Positions 45,109 through 54,804 of a DNA stretch of 64,000 bases are shown here, piece by piece. Position 1 is the first letter of the stretch, and the number at the start of each line of letters is the position of its first letter. The translations under genes and the position numbers were made by a program. The stretch is from an uncultured Gammaproteobacteria bacterium. Its GTDB lineage: Bacteria > Pseudomonadota > Gammaproteobacteria > HK1. The stretch is taken from the NCBI GenBank assembly GCA_958295835.1, contig OY282378.1, positions 682,001 through 746,000 on the forward strand. The letters are read 5' to 3'. The notes beneath the pieces were generated by a model. The model saw only the letters and a program-made list of their open reading frames with translations. It had not been told where the DNA came from and did no database searches.

Positions 45109-45141
45109 CCCCTCGGCGGCAGGCACGAACCGGGATTCGCC

Positions 45142-46143
45142 ATGACCGCCCGGGTCCCGATGATCGTCCTCGGTGGGTTCCTCGGCGCGGGGAAGACCAC
45201 GCTGCTGAACCGCATCCTCTCCGGCGCGCACGGCGTGCGCTACGCGGTGCTCGTCAACGATTTCGGAGAGCTGGACGTTGACGGCAATCTCGTCGCGGCG
45301 CACGGCGGGGACACCGTCACCTTCGCGAACGGATGCGTCTGCTGCTCCATGGGCGACGATCTGGTGGGTGCGATCGATCGCCTGCTGGAGGGGCGCCGGC
45401 CGCCGGAACGGATCCTCGTGGAGGCCAGCGGTGTAGCCGACCCGGCCCCGATCGCGGACGTTGCGACCCTTCATCCCGGACTCGCGCGCGATCTGGTCGT
45501 CGTCCTTGCCGACGCCGAGACACTGCGATCGCGTCACGAGGATCGGAGGCTTCGGGACACCGTCGTGCGCCAGCTCGACGCGGCCGATCTCCTCGTGCTG
45601 AACAAATGCGACCGCGTCTCCGAAGAGGAGTGCGAGGCGACCGAATCGTGGGTGCGGGACCGCGCGCGCGTCCCGCTGATCCGCGCGATCAACGCGGACG
45701 TCCCCGTGGAACTGCTGTCCGCCGCGAAGGTGGAGGTTCCCACGGGGGCGCCGGTCACCGGTTCCCCCGAGCGCGCGATGAACGCGGAGGCCGCCACCGC
45801 ACCGTTGTCCACCGATTCCCCCGCACACGATCACCGGTTCGTGTCTCGAACCGTGCCCTGCCCGGACCCCATCGACCCCGAGCGGTTGCGCGCGGCCCTG
45901 GCCGCGCTCATGCCGAGGATGCTCCGCGCCAAGGGCTTCGTCGTCGCGGCCGGTGGGACGGAAGAAGAGTGGATGGTCGTCCAGGCATGCGGGCGCACGG
46001 TGGAGCTGGAGCGCCGGCGCCCGTTGTCGAACCCCGGTACGGCGCCGTTCCCGGGACTCGTATTCATCGGCCTCGACGATCTCCCGGACGAGAACGAACT
46101 GGCCCGCGCGGTACGGCGGGCCTCGGTCCCCTTCACCCCCTGA
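45142..46143 (+). CDS. CobW/G3E-family GTPase (metal chaperone)
   Basis: 333-residue G3E GTPase. P-loop GGFLGAGKTTLL, the metal-binding CxCC in NGCVCCSMGDDL, VEASGVADPAP and the NKCD guanine motif (VLNKCDRV) are all present. The C-terminal CobW_C domain is recognisable (MPRMLRAKGFV, MVVQACGRTVELE, GLVFIGLDDL). A variable ~35-residue linker precedes it. Such proteins deliver Zn, Co or nitrile-hydratase metals. Start at ATG 45142, the second of two tandem copies of this 5' region. Confidence 0.92.
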   Translation: MTARVPMIVLGGFLGAGKTTLLNRILSGAHGVRYAVLVNDFGELDVDGNLVAAHGGDTVTFANGCVCCSMGDDLVGAIDRLLEGRRPPERILVEASGVADPAPIADVATLHPGLARDLVVVLADAETLRSRHEDRRLRDTVVRQLDAADLLVLNKCDRVSEEECEATESWVRDRARVPLIRAINADVPVELLSAAKVEVPTGAPVTGSPERAMNAEAATAPLSTDSPAHDHRFVSRTVPCPDPIDPERLRAALAALMPRMLRAKGFVVAAGGTEEEWMVVQACGRTVELERRRPLSNPGTAPFPGLVFIGLDDLPDENELARAVRRASVPFTP

Positions 46144-46277
46144 TACGGGAACAGGCGGCCCGGTGACCCGCTCCTTTCATACGGCATCGCCTTTCGACAC
46201 GCCGAGGCGGTGGCGGCATCAGCCGCCCAGTCCACCGGTTGAAGTCCGCCAATGCGTGATGTTGGTGCATTTGACGT

Positions 46278-46311
46278 TGTCATATTATAGATGATGTCAT
46301 ATCTTGGATGA
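46278..46311. promoter_or_regulatory. tandem 17-bp operator-like repeat of the PIN module
   Basis: tgtcatattatagatga (46278-46294) is followed directly by tgtcatatcttggatga (46295-46311), three mismatches apart. The second copy runs into the toxin start codons. Its position and AT-rich nature fit an autoregulatory operator over the promoter; ATTATA inside the first copy could be the -10. Confidence 0.6.
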
Positions 46312-46733
46312 TGCGCATCGTTCTGGACACCAACGTCATCGTCTCTGGTCTGCGCAGTCCGACAGGTGCCTCGGCCGCATTGATCGATCGGGCCTTGCTG
46401 CGGACTTTCACGCCGTTGCTTTCCGTGGCATTGGCGCTGGAATACGAGGCGGTATGCACCGATCCGGCGCAGCGGATCGTTTCGGGTCTGAGCGAGGTGG
46501 AAGTCGGAACCGTCATCTCCGCGCTCCGTGCGGTTGCGGAACCCGTTGAGACACGGTTTCTGTGGCGTCCGCAACTTCGCGATCCGACCGATGAAATGGT
46601 GCTCGAGGCCGCGATTAACGGCAACGCCGACGCCTTGGCCACCTTCAATCGGCGGGACTTCGGCAACATCCCCGAGCGCTTCGGGATTGCAGTTCTATCA
46701 CCCCAAGAGGCCTTGAGGGGGATATTGGAATGA
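46311..46733 (+). CDS. PIN-domain toxin (COG1569 type)
   Basis: 140-residue PIN-domain RNase. RIVLDTNVIVSGL holds the first catalytic Asp, ALEYEAV the Glu, LRDPTDEMVLEAA the DxxD pair and ATFNRRDF the last Asp. All four acids appear to be present. Two ATGs, 46308 and 46311, are possible. The stop overlaps the antitoxin start (ATGA). Unlike most modules the toxin gene comes first. Confidence 0.9.
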   Translation: MRIVLDTNVIVSGLRSPTGASAALIDRALLRTFTPLLSVALALEYEAVCTDPAQRIVSGLSEVEVGTVISALRAVAEPVETRFLWRPQLRDPTDEMVLEAAINGNADALATFNRRDFGNIPERFGIAVLSPQEALRGILE

Positions 46734-46981
46734 AGAAGCAGATCAGCACTTACCCGCTGCGGCTACCGGCATCTTTGAAGGCGGCGGTCGCCGAGATCAG
46801 CAAGGAAGACGGTACGAGCATCAACCAGTTCGTGACGACGGCAATCGCCGAGAAGATCTCCGCCATGAGAACCGCCGAGTTCTTCGCTGCGCACGGTACC
46901 GACGCCGATATCGAGGCCGCACGGCGTGTTCTCCGAAGAGGCGGAGGCCAACCGCCGGGACCCGATGACCGTCTGTCTTGA
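46730..46981 (+). CDS. antitoxin of the PIN module (ribbon-helix-helix-like)
   Basis: 83-residue protein: ISTYPLRLPASLKAAVAEISKEDGTSINQFVTTAIAEKI is an Arc/HicB-like ribbon-helix-helix, the DNA-binding part of many antitoxins. The C-terminus (DIEAARRVLRRGGG) is short. It is made with the PIN toxin by a four-base overlap and probably binds the tandem 17-bp repeat upstream. Confidence 0.87.
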   Translation: MKKQISTYPLRLPASLKAAVAEISKEDGTSINQFVTTAIAEKISAMRTAEFFAAHGTDADIEAARRVLRRGGGQPPGPDDRLS

Positions 46982-47277
46982 GCGGAACATTCACACGAGC
47001 CCGAAACGGCTTGTGGCACAGCTCGGCATGTCGCCCGCGCTCTGCAATGCCCGGCTCTGGTTCCCGGTGAGGGTGACGACAAGCGGCCGATGCACCCCCC
47101 GACGCTCCGGCCCGACTGCAAGCACCGATGGACGGGGGCGCGGGGAGCGCGCATGGGCCGTCCAGGGCCGGTCATGACGAGCGCACCGCGCCTCCAGGCA
47201 GGACTCACCTCCCGGCACTGCATCGAGGCCCGGGTTCCGTCCCCTTGTCACTCTCCGATGCGGCGGCAGGCGGCCCA

Positions 47278-47850
47278 ATGGCCCGCCTCCAGCTCGCGGA
47301 ACCCGGGGGTCGCCGCGCCCGGCACTTTCTGAAGAAAGGGGACATCGTCCGGTACGAGAAATTCGGCCTGGGCGTCGTCACGGAAGACGAGCATGAGGGA
47401 ATGGTGTCCGCCAGCTTCGACGGTCAGGTAAAGCGGCTGTCGTTGCAATACGCTCCAGTTGTCCGGGTTTCCGGTGAGGACGAACGGGAGCGCCGGGAAA
47501 GCACGTTCCATCAGGAGACGGACGATGAACATCCGGTGGACGAAGAATTCATCGACGTTACGATCAGATCGGAACTCCGGGAGTCCATGTCGGGCGAGGG
47601 CGAGCCGCCGAAGAAGATGTCGCCGAAGGGCACATCCATGCTGATCCCCGTGGAGGAGTGGGATTACGATGCTTACAGGTTTCGCGCCCCGGTTCAGGAA
47701 GGGGTCCGTGAAGCGCAGGTCCCCGCGAGCCGGGAGCGGTTCCTCCGGAACGCGGAGGTTGTTTTCGACACCGACGGTGCAGCGCACACCACCGGCCGTC
47801 GTCAGCCGGAGGCCGTGGCCGTATCGCCGTGCCCGGGTACCTGTCCGTGA
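47278..47850 (+). CDS. hypothetical protein with DUF3553-like N-terminus
   Basis: 190-residue reading frame. Residues ~20-65 ([38 protein letters not shown]) resemble the small beta-barrel at the C-terminus of UvrD-like helicases and DUF3553 proteins. The rest is acidic and unassigned. It converges with argG and overlaps its end by 49 bp. The preceding 296 bp (46982-47277) hold nothing recognised. Could be a real small gene or a fragment of a larger one. Confidence 0.45.
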   Translation: MARLQLAEPGGRRARHFLKKGDIVRYEKFGLGVVTEDEHEGMVSASFDGQVKRLSLQYAPVVRVSGEDERERRESTFHQETDDEHPVDEEFIDVTIRSELRESMSGEGEPPKKMSPKGTSMLIPVEEWDYDAYRFRAPVQEGVREAQVPASRERFLRNAEVVFDTDGAAHTTGRRQPEAVAVSPCPGTCP

Positions 47851-49073
47851 GGGCCGCCGAACCCCCGCCCGCGCCGCGCCGCGGTGCGCAGCCGGAGCGC
47901 GTTGAGCCGGATGAAACCCTCGGCGTCCTTCTGGTCGTAGGCGCCCCGGTCGTCCTCGAACGTCGCGGTGGCGGGGTCGAAGAGGTCGTCCGAATCGGAG
48001 CGCCGCCCGACCACGAGCACGTTGCCCTTGTAGAGCTTGAGCCGGACCGTCCCGTTGACGTGGCGCTGGGATTCGTCGATCAGCGCCTGCAACATCAACC
48101 GCTCGGGGCTCCACCAGTAGCCGTTGTAGATGGTGTGGGCGTAGCGGGGCATCAGCTCGTCCTTGAGATGGGCGGCCTCCCGGTCGAGGGTGATCGACTC
48201 GATGGCGCGGTGGGCGCGCAGCATGATGGTGCCGCCCGGGGTCTCGTAGCAGCCGCGGGACTTCATCCCGACGTAGCGGTTCTCGACGATGTCGATGCGG
48301 CCGACGCCGTGCTCGCCGCCGATCGCGTTCAGGCGCTCGATCACGGTGGCCGGGCTCACCGCCTCCCCGTCGATCGCGACCACGTCCCCGCGCCGGTAGG
48401 TCAGCTCGACGTAGCGCGGGGTGTCGGGCGCGGCCTCCGGGGAGCGGGTCCACCGCCACATCGCCTCGTCCGGCTCGATCGCCGGGACTTCGAGCTCGTT
48501 GCCTTCGAACGAGATGTGCAGCAGGTTGGCGTCCATCGAGTAGGGCGATGCGTTGCTGCTCTTGCGTTCGATGGGGATGCCGTGCTCCGCGGCATACGCA
48601 AGAAGCTGTTCGCGGGAGTGGAGGTCCCACTCGCGCCACGGTGCGATGATCCTGATGTCCGGGTCGAGCGCGTACGCGCCGAGCTCGAAGCGCACTTGGT
48701 CGTTGCCCTTGCCGGTGGCGCCGTGGGCGACGGCGTCGGCGCCGGTCCGCTGCGCAATCTCCACGAGGTGCCTGGCGATGAGGGGGCGGGCGATGGAGGT
48801 CCCCAGCAGGTACTCGCCTTCGTAGAGGGCGTTGGCGCGGAACATCGGGAACACGAAATCGCGGGCGAACTCCTCGCGCACGTCCTCGATGAAGATCTCC
48901 TTCACCCCCAGCGCCTCGGCCTTGCGCCGCGCCGGCTCCAGCTCCTCGCCCTGCCCGAGATCGGCGGTGAAGGTGACGACCTCGCATCCGTACCGCTCCT
49001 GCAGCCACTTCAGGATGATGGAGGTATCGAGGCCGCCGGAATAGGCGAGCACTACCTTCCTGACGTCGGTCAT
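47802..49073 (-). CDS. argG: argininosuccinate synthase
   Basis: 423-residue ArgG that joins citrulline and aspartate with ATP in arginine biosynthesis. [14 protein letters not shown] is the ATP-pyrophosphatase P-loop, followed by the conserved [26 protein letters not shown] and GIDIVENR-like ([17 protein letters not shown]) segments. The ATG at 49073 fits family N-termini; the frame runs up to 49136. The last ~25 residues ([16 protein letters not shown]) differ from usual ends. Other arg genes are not nearby. Confidence 0.97.
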   Translation of the reverse strand: MTDVRKVVLAYSGGLDTSIILKWLQERYGCEVVTFTADLGQGEELEPARRKAEALGVKEIFIEDVREEFARDFVFPMFRANALYEGEYLLGTSIARPLIARHLVEIAQRTGADAVAHGATGKGNDQVRFELGAYALDPDIRIIAPWREWDLHSREQLLAYAAEHGIPIERKSSNASPYSMDANLLHISFEGNELEVPAIEPDEAMWRWTRSPEAAPDTPRYVELTYRRGDVVAIDGEAVSPATVIERLNAIGGEHGVGRIDIVENRYVGMKSRGCYETPGGTIMLRAHRAIESITLDREAAHLKDELMPRYAHTIYNGYWWSPERLMLQALIDESQRHVNGTVRLKLYKGNVLVVGRRSDSDDLFDPATATFEDDRGAYDQKDAEGFIRLNALRLRTAARRGRGFGGPHGQVPGHGDTATASG

Positions 49074-49194
49074 GGTGTTCCTGGCCTTTGCGTCACTGAC
49101 TGCGTGAGATGTTTTTCCAGGGCCTTTCGGTCCCATCGTCCGGCGGCGACGGCCGATCCGGATGCCCGCGGGTCAGTCGGTATGCGGCGCGTCC

Positions 49195-49216
49195 CGGCAC
49201 CAGCGCGCTGGTGCCG
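49195..49216. terminator. 22-bp perfect palindrome between HAD gene and argG
   Basis: cggcaccagcg and its exact complement meet without a loop (49195-49216) just downstream of the haloacid dehalogenase stop and upstream of argG. It may end or separate the two minus-strand messages, or be a protein-binding palindrome; no T-run. Confidence 0.5.
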
Positions 49217-49233
49217 AGCCGGGCGCCCGCGGG

Positions 49234-49968
49234 TCAATCCGCCTCCGCCTTGACCGCTTCGGCCATCTCTCTCATCGAGAAGAACACGAAGTCGGTCTCC
49301 GGCATCGCCTCGACCTTCTCCGTCGCCCCCCAGCTTCCTCCCTCCGACAGGCGCTGCCGGTCGATCCAGGCGTTGGCGAGGCCGAAGCGCTTCGCCGGGA
49401 CATGGTCGTGGTGCAGGCTTTGCGCGGTGTGCAGGATGTCGGCCCGGTCCATCCCGAGGTCCGACTTCAGGTGCGCGAGGAGGTACTCGAAGTTCGCATC
49501 GGCCGGCTTGTAGGAGCCGACGTCCTCGGCGGTGCAGATCGCGTCGAACTCGACCCCGAGCTTTCGGTTCGAAGCGGCGAAGCCGTCGCGGTGCACGTTG
49601 GACAGGATCACGAGCTTGTAGTGCCGCTCGAGGACGCGAAGGGCGTCCGCGGTGTCCGGGAACGCCGGCCACAGCGGCACGGAGGCGCCGAACGCCTCGT
49701 CGAGGGCATCGCTGGTCTCGATGCCGAAGCCCTCCGCGATGCTCCGGTGTACGCGGGCGAGCAGATCCGGGTAGCGGAGATCGGGGCTGTCGCGCTCGTG
49801 CCGATGCTCGCATCGCGCGAAGGCGAGGAGCCCGGCTTCACGGGTCACGTCCGAGCGTCCGCTTCGCATGATCAGGGGCTGCAACGCATCCCAGATCCCG
49901 CCCTCCCAGTCGATCAGGGTGCCGTAGCAGTCGAACGTCAGGACCCGGTAGTCGGTCAGTCTGGCCAT
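49234..49968 (-). CDS. haloacid dehalogenase type II-like HAD hydrolase
   Basis: 244-residue HAD protein. LTFDCYGTLIDWE contains the D-x-Y-G-T form of motif I that is typical of L-2-haloacid dehalogenases. ILSNVHRDGF is motif II and SYKPADANFEYLL supplies the Lys. It may dehalogenate 2-haloacids with inversion or act on another small substrate. Length is normal and the start ATG at 49968 is the first available. Confidence 0.9.
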   Translation of the reverse strand: MARLTDYRVLTFDCYGTLIDWEGGIWDALQPLIMRSGRSDVTREAGLLAFARCEHRHERDSPDLRYPDLLARVHRSIAEGFGIETSDALDEAFGASVPLWPAFPDTADALRVLERHYKLVILSNVHRDGFAASNRKLGVEFDAICTAEDVGSYKPADANFEYLLAHLKSDLGMDRADILHTAQSLHHDHVPAKRFGLANAWIDRQRLSEGGSWGATEKVEAMPETDFVFFSMREMAEAVKAEAD

Positions 49969-50223
49969 GGTTTCGGTTTCCGAAAGAGAAGTAGAGATTC
50001 CGTGCCGGATTCAAGGACAGCCGCAGGATTGCCCGGGGAGGTGATCGAAAGTGGAGCCGCAACGCCGGCGAACCCTCTGATGGTGTGCCTGCCGGACTCC
50101 CGATTCGCGGTTCGTGAACGTCCACCGCCAACACCATTCATCCGACAGCTTGCACACGAGGGTTCGGATCGTCAATCGGCCGGGACGCCGTCGCGCCGGA
50201 TCCTGCGAGACTCCTCCGGCTCT

Positions 50224-51120
50224 TCAACCCGCGAGGACGTCGCTCACCCCGACTCCGTGCCAGCCTGCCTCGCGCCCGCTCCAGTAAGCCTGCTGGATCC
50301 GGCTCGTGACGATTCCGGCGTGGCCGTTGCCGATCGGCCTGCCGTTGATCCGGGTGACCGGCATCACTCCGCCCGCGGTGGTGCTCGCGAACACCTCGCT
50401 CGCCCGCGCGATTTCGTCAGGTCGGATCTTGCGCAGCTCGAAGGGGATCCCTTCGCGCTCGCAGAGCTCGCGCACCGCACGCCGCGTGATTCCTTCGAGG
50501 ACGTTGTAGTCCGGGCTGGCGACGGCGCCCTCCCTGACGATGAAGACGTTGAAGCCGGGACCTTCGGTGAGGCATCCGTCGGCGCCGGTCAGGATGGCGT
50601 CGTCGCATCCGTGGTCGTATGCCTCGAAGCGGGCCTGCACGAGGTCGGCACGGTTGTAGTTCTTGAAGCGCTGGTCGATCGCCTTCGACGATACGCGCTC
50701 GACGCCGCTCACGAAGAGGTCCGCACCGTGGCGGCACTTGTCCTCTCCCCATATCCATACGTAGGGGATGGCGTAGACCACCACGCTCGGTGTCAGGCTG
50801 CGCGGATCCGAGGCACCGGGAGCGGGCGCCCCGCGGGTGATCTGCATCTTCACGTAGGCGTTCGAGAGTCCGGCCCGATGGACGCACTCCGCGCAGATCC
50901 GCCGCATCTCCTCGAACGAACAGGGGTTCTCTAGGCGGAACCCCTCGCATGACCGCCGGAACCGCTCCAGATGCTCGTCGAGCATGAAGAACCGGCCGTT
51001 CCAGGTGGAGGTGACGTCGTACACGCTGTCGCCCCAGACGAACCCGGCGTCGAAGATCGACATCCTGGCGTCTTCCGGGCGCATGTACTCGCCGTCGATG
51101 AAAACGATACCGTCGGACAT
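50224..51120 (-). CDS. class IV aminotransferase (BCAT/R-amine transaminase type)
   Basis: 298-residue PLP fold-type IV transaminase. MSDGIVFIDGEYMRPEDARMS and FDAGFVWGDSVYDV form the N-terminal domain, RFKNYNRADLV contains the PLP Lys, and DDAILTGADGCLTEGPGFNVF the EGP segment. ATTAGGVMPVTRINGRPIG matches the second phosphate-binding loop. Start MSDG at 51120; an upstream ATG adds eight residues. Branched-chain, D-amino acid or amine substrates are possible. It lies 37 bp after the enoyl-CoA hydratase gene on the same strand. Confidence 0.9.
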   Translation of the reverse strand: MSDGIVFIDGEYMRPEDARMSIFDAGFVWGDSVYDVTSTWNGRFFMLDEHLERFRRSCEGFRLENPCSFEEMRRICAECVHRAGLSNAYVKMQITRGAPAPGASDPRSLTPSVVVYAIPYVWIWGEDKCRHGADLFVSGVERVSSKAIDQRFKNYNRADLVQARFEAYDHGCDDAILTGADGCLTEGPGFNVFIVREGAVASPDYNVLEGITRRAVRELCEREGIPFELRKIRPDEIARASEVFASTTAGGVMPVTRINGRPIGNGHAGIVTSRIQQAYWSGREAGWHGVGVSDVLAG

Positions 51121-51157
51121 CGTTACGTCTCCCGTGTGCGGCATGTCCGGGATCGGT

Positions 51158-51949
51158 TCACCGTCCCTTCCAGCGTGGCGGGCGTTTCTCGGCGAAGGCG
51201 CGCGGGCCCTCGACCAGATCCTCCGACTCGTACATCCGTTGCGTGAGGGGAAAGATGGAGTCGAGTGCGCGTTCGAGCGGCATGCCCATGCCGAGCATCA
51301 CCGCTTCCTTCGACGCCCGCACCGAGAGGGGCGCTCCCTTGAGGATCTCGCCGGCCCATCGCCGGGCCGCCTCCATCAGCCCGTCACCGGCGACCACCTC
51401 GTTGACGAGCCCATGGGAATGCGCCTCGGCGGCGGAAAGCCGCTTGCCGGCGAGCAACACCGCCATCGCGACATGGTAGGGAATGTAGCGCGGCAGCCGG
51501 TGTGCGCCTCCGGCCGCCGCCATCAACCCCACCCGCGGCTCGGGCAGGCCGAACGTCGCGTGCTCGGCCGCGATGATGATGTCGCAGGCGAGCGCCAGCT
51601 CGAAGCCGCCGCCGAGTGCGAAGCCGTTCACCGCCGCGATGATCGGCTTGTAGCAGTCGGTGCGGCGGGTGAGCCCGCCGAAGCCGCCCTTCAGCCCGCG
51701 CCGCAGCTTGCGTACGTGCTCGGGACCGTGTTCGGCCTGGAACTTCAGATCGTTGCCGGCGCAGAAGGCCCTGTCTCCCGCGCCGGTGAGGATCGCCACC
51801 CATTGCCCATCGTCGTCCTGGAAGGCGTTGAACGCCCTCTCCATTTCCCGAACCGCGTAGGGATGCAGCGCGTTCAGCACCCGCGGGCGGTCGATGGTCA
51901 CGGTGGTGACGTGATCGGACGTCGATACCTCGATGAACTCGTAGCTCAT
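51158..51949 (-). CDS. enoyl-CoA hydratase/isomerase family
   Basis: 263-residue crotonase-fold enzyme. TIDRPRVLNALHPY, FCAGNDLKF (oxyanion hole), GGGFELALACD and FGLPEPRVGLMAAAGG contain the expected CoA-binding loops and a Glu at the active site. Start at ATG 51949; the frame extends further up but without homology. Pathway unknown; the transaminase downstream suggests amino-acid degradation, which is inference. Confidence 0.93.
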   Translation of the reverse strand: MSYEFIEVSTSDHVTTVTIDRPRVLNALHPYAVREMERAFNAFQDDDGQWVAILTGAGDRAFCAGNDLKFQAEHGPEHVRKLRRGLKGGFGGLTRRTDCYKPIIAAVNGFALGGGFELALACDIIIAAEHATFGLPEPRVGLMAAAGGAHRLPRYIPYHVAMAVLLAGKRLSAAEAHSHGLVNEVVAGDGLMEAARRWAGEILKGAPLSVRASKEAVMLGMGMPLERALDSIFPLTQRMYESEDLVEGPRAFAEKRPPRWKGR

Positions 51950-52242
51950 GGAACCTCTCTCCGTACTCTCCGCATTCTCTGCTGCTGCGGTGTTCGTCTC
52001 CTGACTATCACCGCGAGAGCGCCGAGCGTCAACGCCATGTGGCGGGCGGGCCGGGCGGCTTCCTCGTGGCCGACTTGCGGCCTGGATGCGGAGGCGCGAC
52101 CCATCCCGCAGCATGGCCCTGGCGGGTGGGTCCTGGTGGACGCTCGGCACCATCGCGGGGAATCTGGCGCGCGGTACGATCGACCGGAGGCAACGCTACC
52201 CGTCCGAACGGATTGGACCGGGTCGGGGTCAGGGAGGATACC

Positions 52243-54606
52243 GTGAAAGCCGACACCACTCCGGTCATCAGGGATCTGGTGCTCGCCGGCGGCGGGCACA
52301 GCCACGTCATCGTGCTCAAGCGTTTCGGCATGAAGCCGATGCCCGGCGTGCGGATCACCCTCATCAGCCGCGACGTGGAGACCCCGTACTCGGGGATGCT
52401 CCCCGGACACGTCGCCGGACACTACACCCACGACGACATCCACATCGATCTGGGGCCGCTGGCGCGCTTCGCGAAGGCGCGCTTCTACCATGACGAGGTC
52501 ATCGGGCTCGATCCGGTCGAGCGAAAGGTGATCTGCCGCGACCGTCCCCCGGTGCCGTACGACGTGCTCTCGATCGACATCGGCTCGACGCCGCGAGTGT
52601 GCGACGTGCCGGGCGCCGGAGACGCGGTGGTGCCGGTCAAGCCGATCGGCAACTTCGTCGCCCGCTGGAACGCGCTCGTCGAGCGGGTGCTCGCCACCGA
52701 TCGCCCGATGCGGATCGGCGTGGTGGGGGCCGGCGCCGGCGGCGTGGAGATGGTGCTCGCGATGCGCCACGGGCTGCGCACCCGGCTGCGCGCGACGGGA
52801 GGCGACCCCGATCGATTGAGCTTCGATCTGTTCGCGGCCGGAGCCGAGGTACTGCCCCGGAACCCACCCCGGGTCCGCGCCGCCTTCGCCCGCGTGCTGG
52901 CGGAGCAGGGCGTGCGGGTCCACGTCAACGCGTGGATCGATCGCGTCACACCGGGTGCGTTGGACGCCGCCGGCCTCACCGGGAGAACGGAGCTCGGCGC
53001 CGGGGATGGAACCGTATCCGAGACCGGATTTCCATGCGTGCTGCACACCGCCGGCGACGCCCTGCACGCGCTCGACGAGGTGCTCTGGGTCACGCAGGCG
53101 GGTACGCAGGCATGGCTCGCCGAATCGGGCCTTGCCACCGACCAGGACGGCTTCGTCGCGGTGCGGCCGACCCTCGAATCGACCTCCCATTCCGGCGTCT
53201 TCGCGGCCGGGGACTGCGCCGCGGTGCTCGCGCATCCCCGCGAGAAGGCCGGGGTCTTCGCGGTCAGGCAGGGTCCGCCGCTCGCGGAGAATCTCCGCCG
53301 CGCGCTGCGCGGTCTCCCGCCGCGGCCGTTCACCCCGCAGCGCCGCTACCTGAGCCTCATCGGTACCGGCGGCAGGCGCGCCGTCGCCACCCGCGGCGGT
53401 GCGCTGGTGTTCGAGGGCGATTGGGTGTGGCGGTGGAAGGACCTGATCGACCGGCGCTTCATGCGCAAGTTCACCGACCTCCCGGACATGGCCGAGGACA
53501 CGAAGCTCGACCTGCCGAGCGGCCTCGCCGGCGACGACGCGATCCGTGAGCTCTCGGCCGTCGCGATGCGTTGCGGCGGGTGCGGGGCGAAGGTCGGGGC
53601 CACGGTGCTCGCGCGGGTGATGAGCCGGATCGAGCCGGTGGCGCGCGACGACGTGCTCATCGGCCTCGACGCCCCCGACGACGCGGCGGTGGTGGAGACG
53701 CCTCCCGGCAAGGTGATGGTGCATACCGTCGATTCGTTCCGGGCGATGATCGACGACCCCTACCTCTTCGGCCGCATCGCCGCGAACCACAGCCTGGGCG
53801 ACGTCTTTGCGATGGGAGCCGAGCCGCAGACCGCGCTGGCCATCGCCACCCTGCCCTACGGCCTCGAGTCGAAGGTCGAGGACACGCTGGCGCAGATGAT
53901 GACCGGCGCCACGGAGGTGCTGAGCGAGGCCGGGGCCGCGCTGGTGGGCGGGCATACGAGCGAGGGCGCGGAGCTTGCCCTCGGCTTCGCGGTGAGCGGG
54001 CTCGTCGAGCGCGGGAAGATCCTGCGCAAGGGCGGGATGAGTCCGGGCGACCGGCTCATCCTCACCAAGCCGCTGGGCACCGGCGCCCTCTTCGCCGCGG
54101 ACATGCGGCACAAGGCGCGCGGCGTGTGGATCACGGCCGCGCTCGAAGTCATGCAGCAGTCGAACCACGACGGGGCGCGCTGCCTGCACCGGCGCGGCGC
54201 GAGCGCGTGCACCGACGTGACCGGCTTCGGGCTGCTCGGCCACCTGGTCGAGATGATCCGCGCCTCCGAGGTCGACATGGGGGTCGACGTGGAGCTCGAC
54301 CTTGGCGCGATCCCCTTCCTGGCCGGCGCCCTCGACACCGTCGCCGCCGGCCTCACGAGCTCGCTGCAGCCGCAGAACCTGCGCCTGCGCCGTGCGGTAC
54401 GGGATCACGAGAAGGCCGCGGACGACCCGCGCTGGCCGCTGCTCTTCGACCCGCAGACCGCGGGCGGCCTGCTCGCCTCCGTGGCCGGAAGCGAGGCCGA
54501 AGCATGCGTCGAGGAGCTGCGCGCGCTGGGCTATCCGCGGGCCGCGCTCATCGGGCGCGTCATGGCCCGGAGCGATGCCCCGGAGCCGGTGGTGCTGGTG
54601 GGGTGA
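52243..54606 (+). CDS. selD: FAD-dependent oxidoreductase - selenide, water dikinase fusion
   Basis: 787-residue fusion. Residues 1-380 form an NDH2-like pyridine-nucleotide disulfide oxidoreductase: LVLAGGGHSHVIVLKRF (FAD loop), ETPYSGMLPGHVAG, GVVGAGAGGVEM, and VFAAGDCA. From about 430 on is SelD: RCGGCGAKVG has the catalytic Cys (not Sec) and Lys, then GLDAPDDAAV, NHSLGDVFAMGA, GGHTSEGAE and DVTGFGLLGHL. SelD makes selenophosphate from selenide and ATP; the oxidoreductase may supply reduced selenium. This fusion is known in other bacteria. Start GTG at 52243 with AGGGAGG nearby. No selA, selB or tRNA-Sec in the window. Confidence 0.95.
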   Translation: MKADTTPVIRDLVLAGGGHSHVIVLKRFGMKPMPGVRITLISRDVETPYSGMLPGHVAGHYTHDDIHIDLGPLARFAKARFYHDEVIGLDPVERKVICRDRPPVPYDVLSIDIGSTPRVCDVPGAGDAVVPVKPIGNFVARWNALVERVLATDRPMRIGVVGAGAGGVEMVLAMRHGLRTRLRATGGDPDRLSFDLFAAGAEVLPRNPPRVRAAFARVLAEQGVRVHVNAWIDRVTPGALDAAGLTGRTELGAGDGTVSETGFPCVLHTAGDALHALDEVLWVTQAGTQAWLAESGLATDQDGFVAVRPTLESTSHSGVFAAGDCAAVLAHPREKAGVFAVRQGPPLAENLRRALRGLPPRPFTPQRRYLSLIGTGGRRAVATRGGALVFEGDWVWRWKDLIDRRFMRKFTDLPDMAEDTKLDLPSGLAGDDAIRELSAVAMRCGGCGAKVGATVLARVMSRIEPVARDDVLIGLDAPDDAAVVETPPGKVMVHTVDSFRAMIDDPYLFGRIAANHSLGDVFAMGAEPQTALAIATLPYGLESKVEDTLAQMMTGATEVLSEAGAALVGGHTSEGAELALGFAVSGLVERGKILRKGGMSPGDRLILTKPLGTGALFAADMRHKARGVWITAALEVMQQSNHDGARCLHRRGASACTDVTGFGLLGHLVEMIRASEVDMGVDVELDLGAIPFLAGALDTVAAGLTSSLQPQNLRLRRAVRDHEKAADDPRWPLLFDPQTAGGLLASVAGSEAEACVEELRALGYPRAALIGRVMARSDAPEPVVLVG

Positions 54607-54804
54607 ATGCAACGCCGACATCCAGGCTGCGATTCCGGCGCAAACCTGCCCCTGCGGCTCGGCGTCTCCTGCTCGACCCGCTCGCAACGCGCAGGCTCGC
54701 ACTGCTTGTCACCGCGACATCCGCGATCCCGGATGCGAGCCGGCGGTGTGGACGAAGCGACGCGGCTTGCAAAGGCTCCGCGGACGACACGCCCGGCCGC
54801 ATGA

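Noticed and set aside
44950..45141. Longer CobW protein starting upstream
   Set aside because: The upstream segment is the decayed 131-bp copy of the gene's own start in another register; the family start is MTARVPMIVLGG at 45142.
53560..53620. Selenocysteine codon in SelD
   Set aside because: The active-site codon in RCGGCGAK is a Cys codon and no in-frame TGA interrupts the fusion.
51946..54702. 918-codon minus-strand frame opposite selD
   Set aside because: Shadow of the SelD fusion, which has full motifs on the plus strand and a ribosome site.
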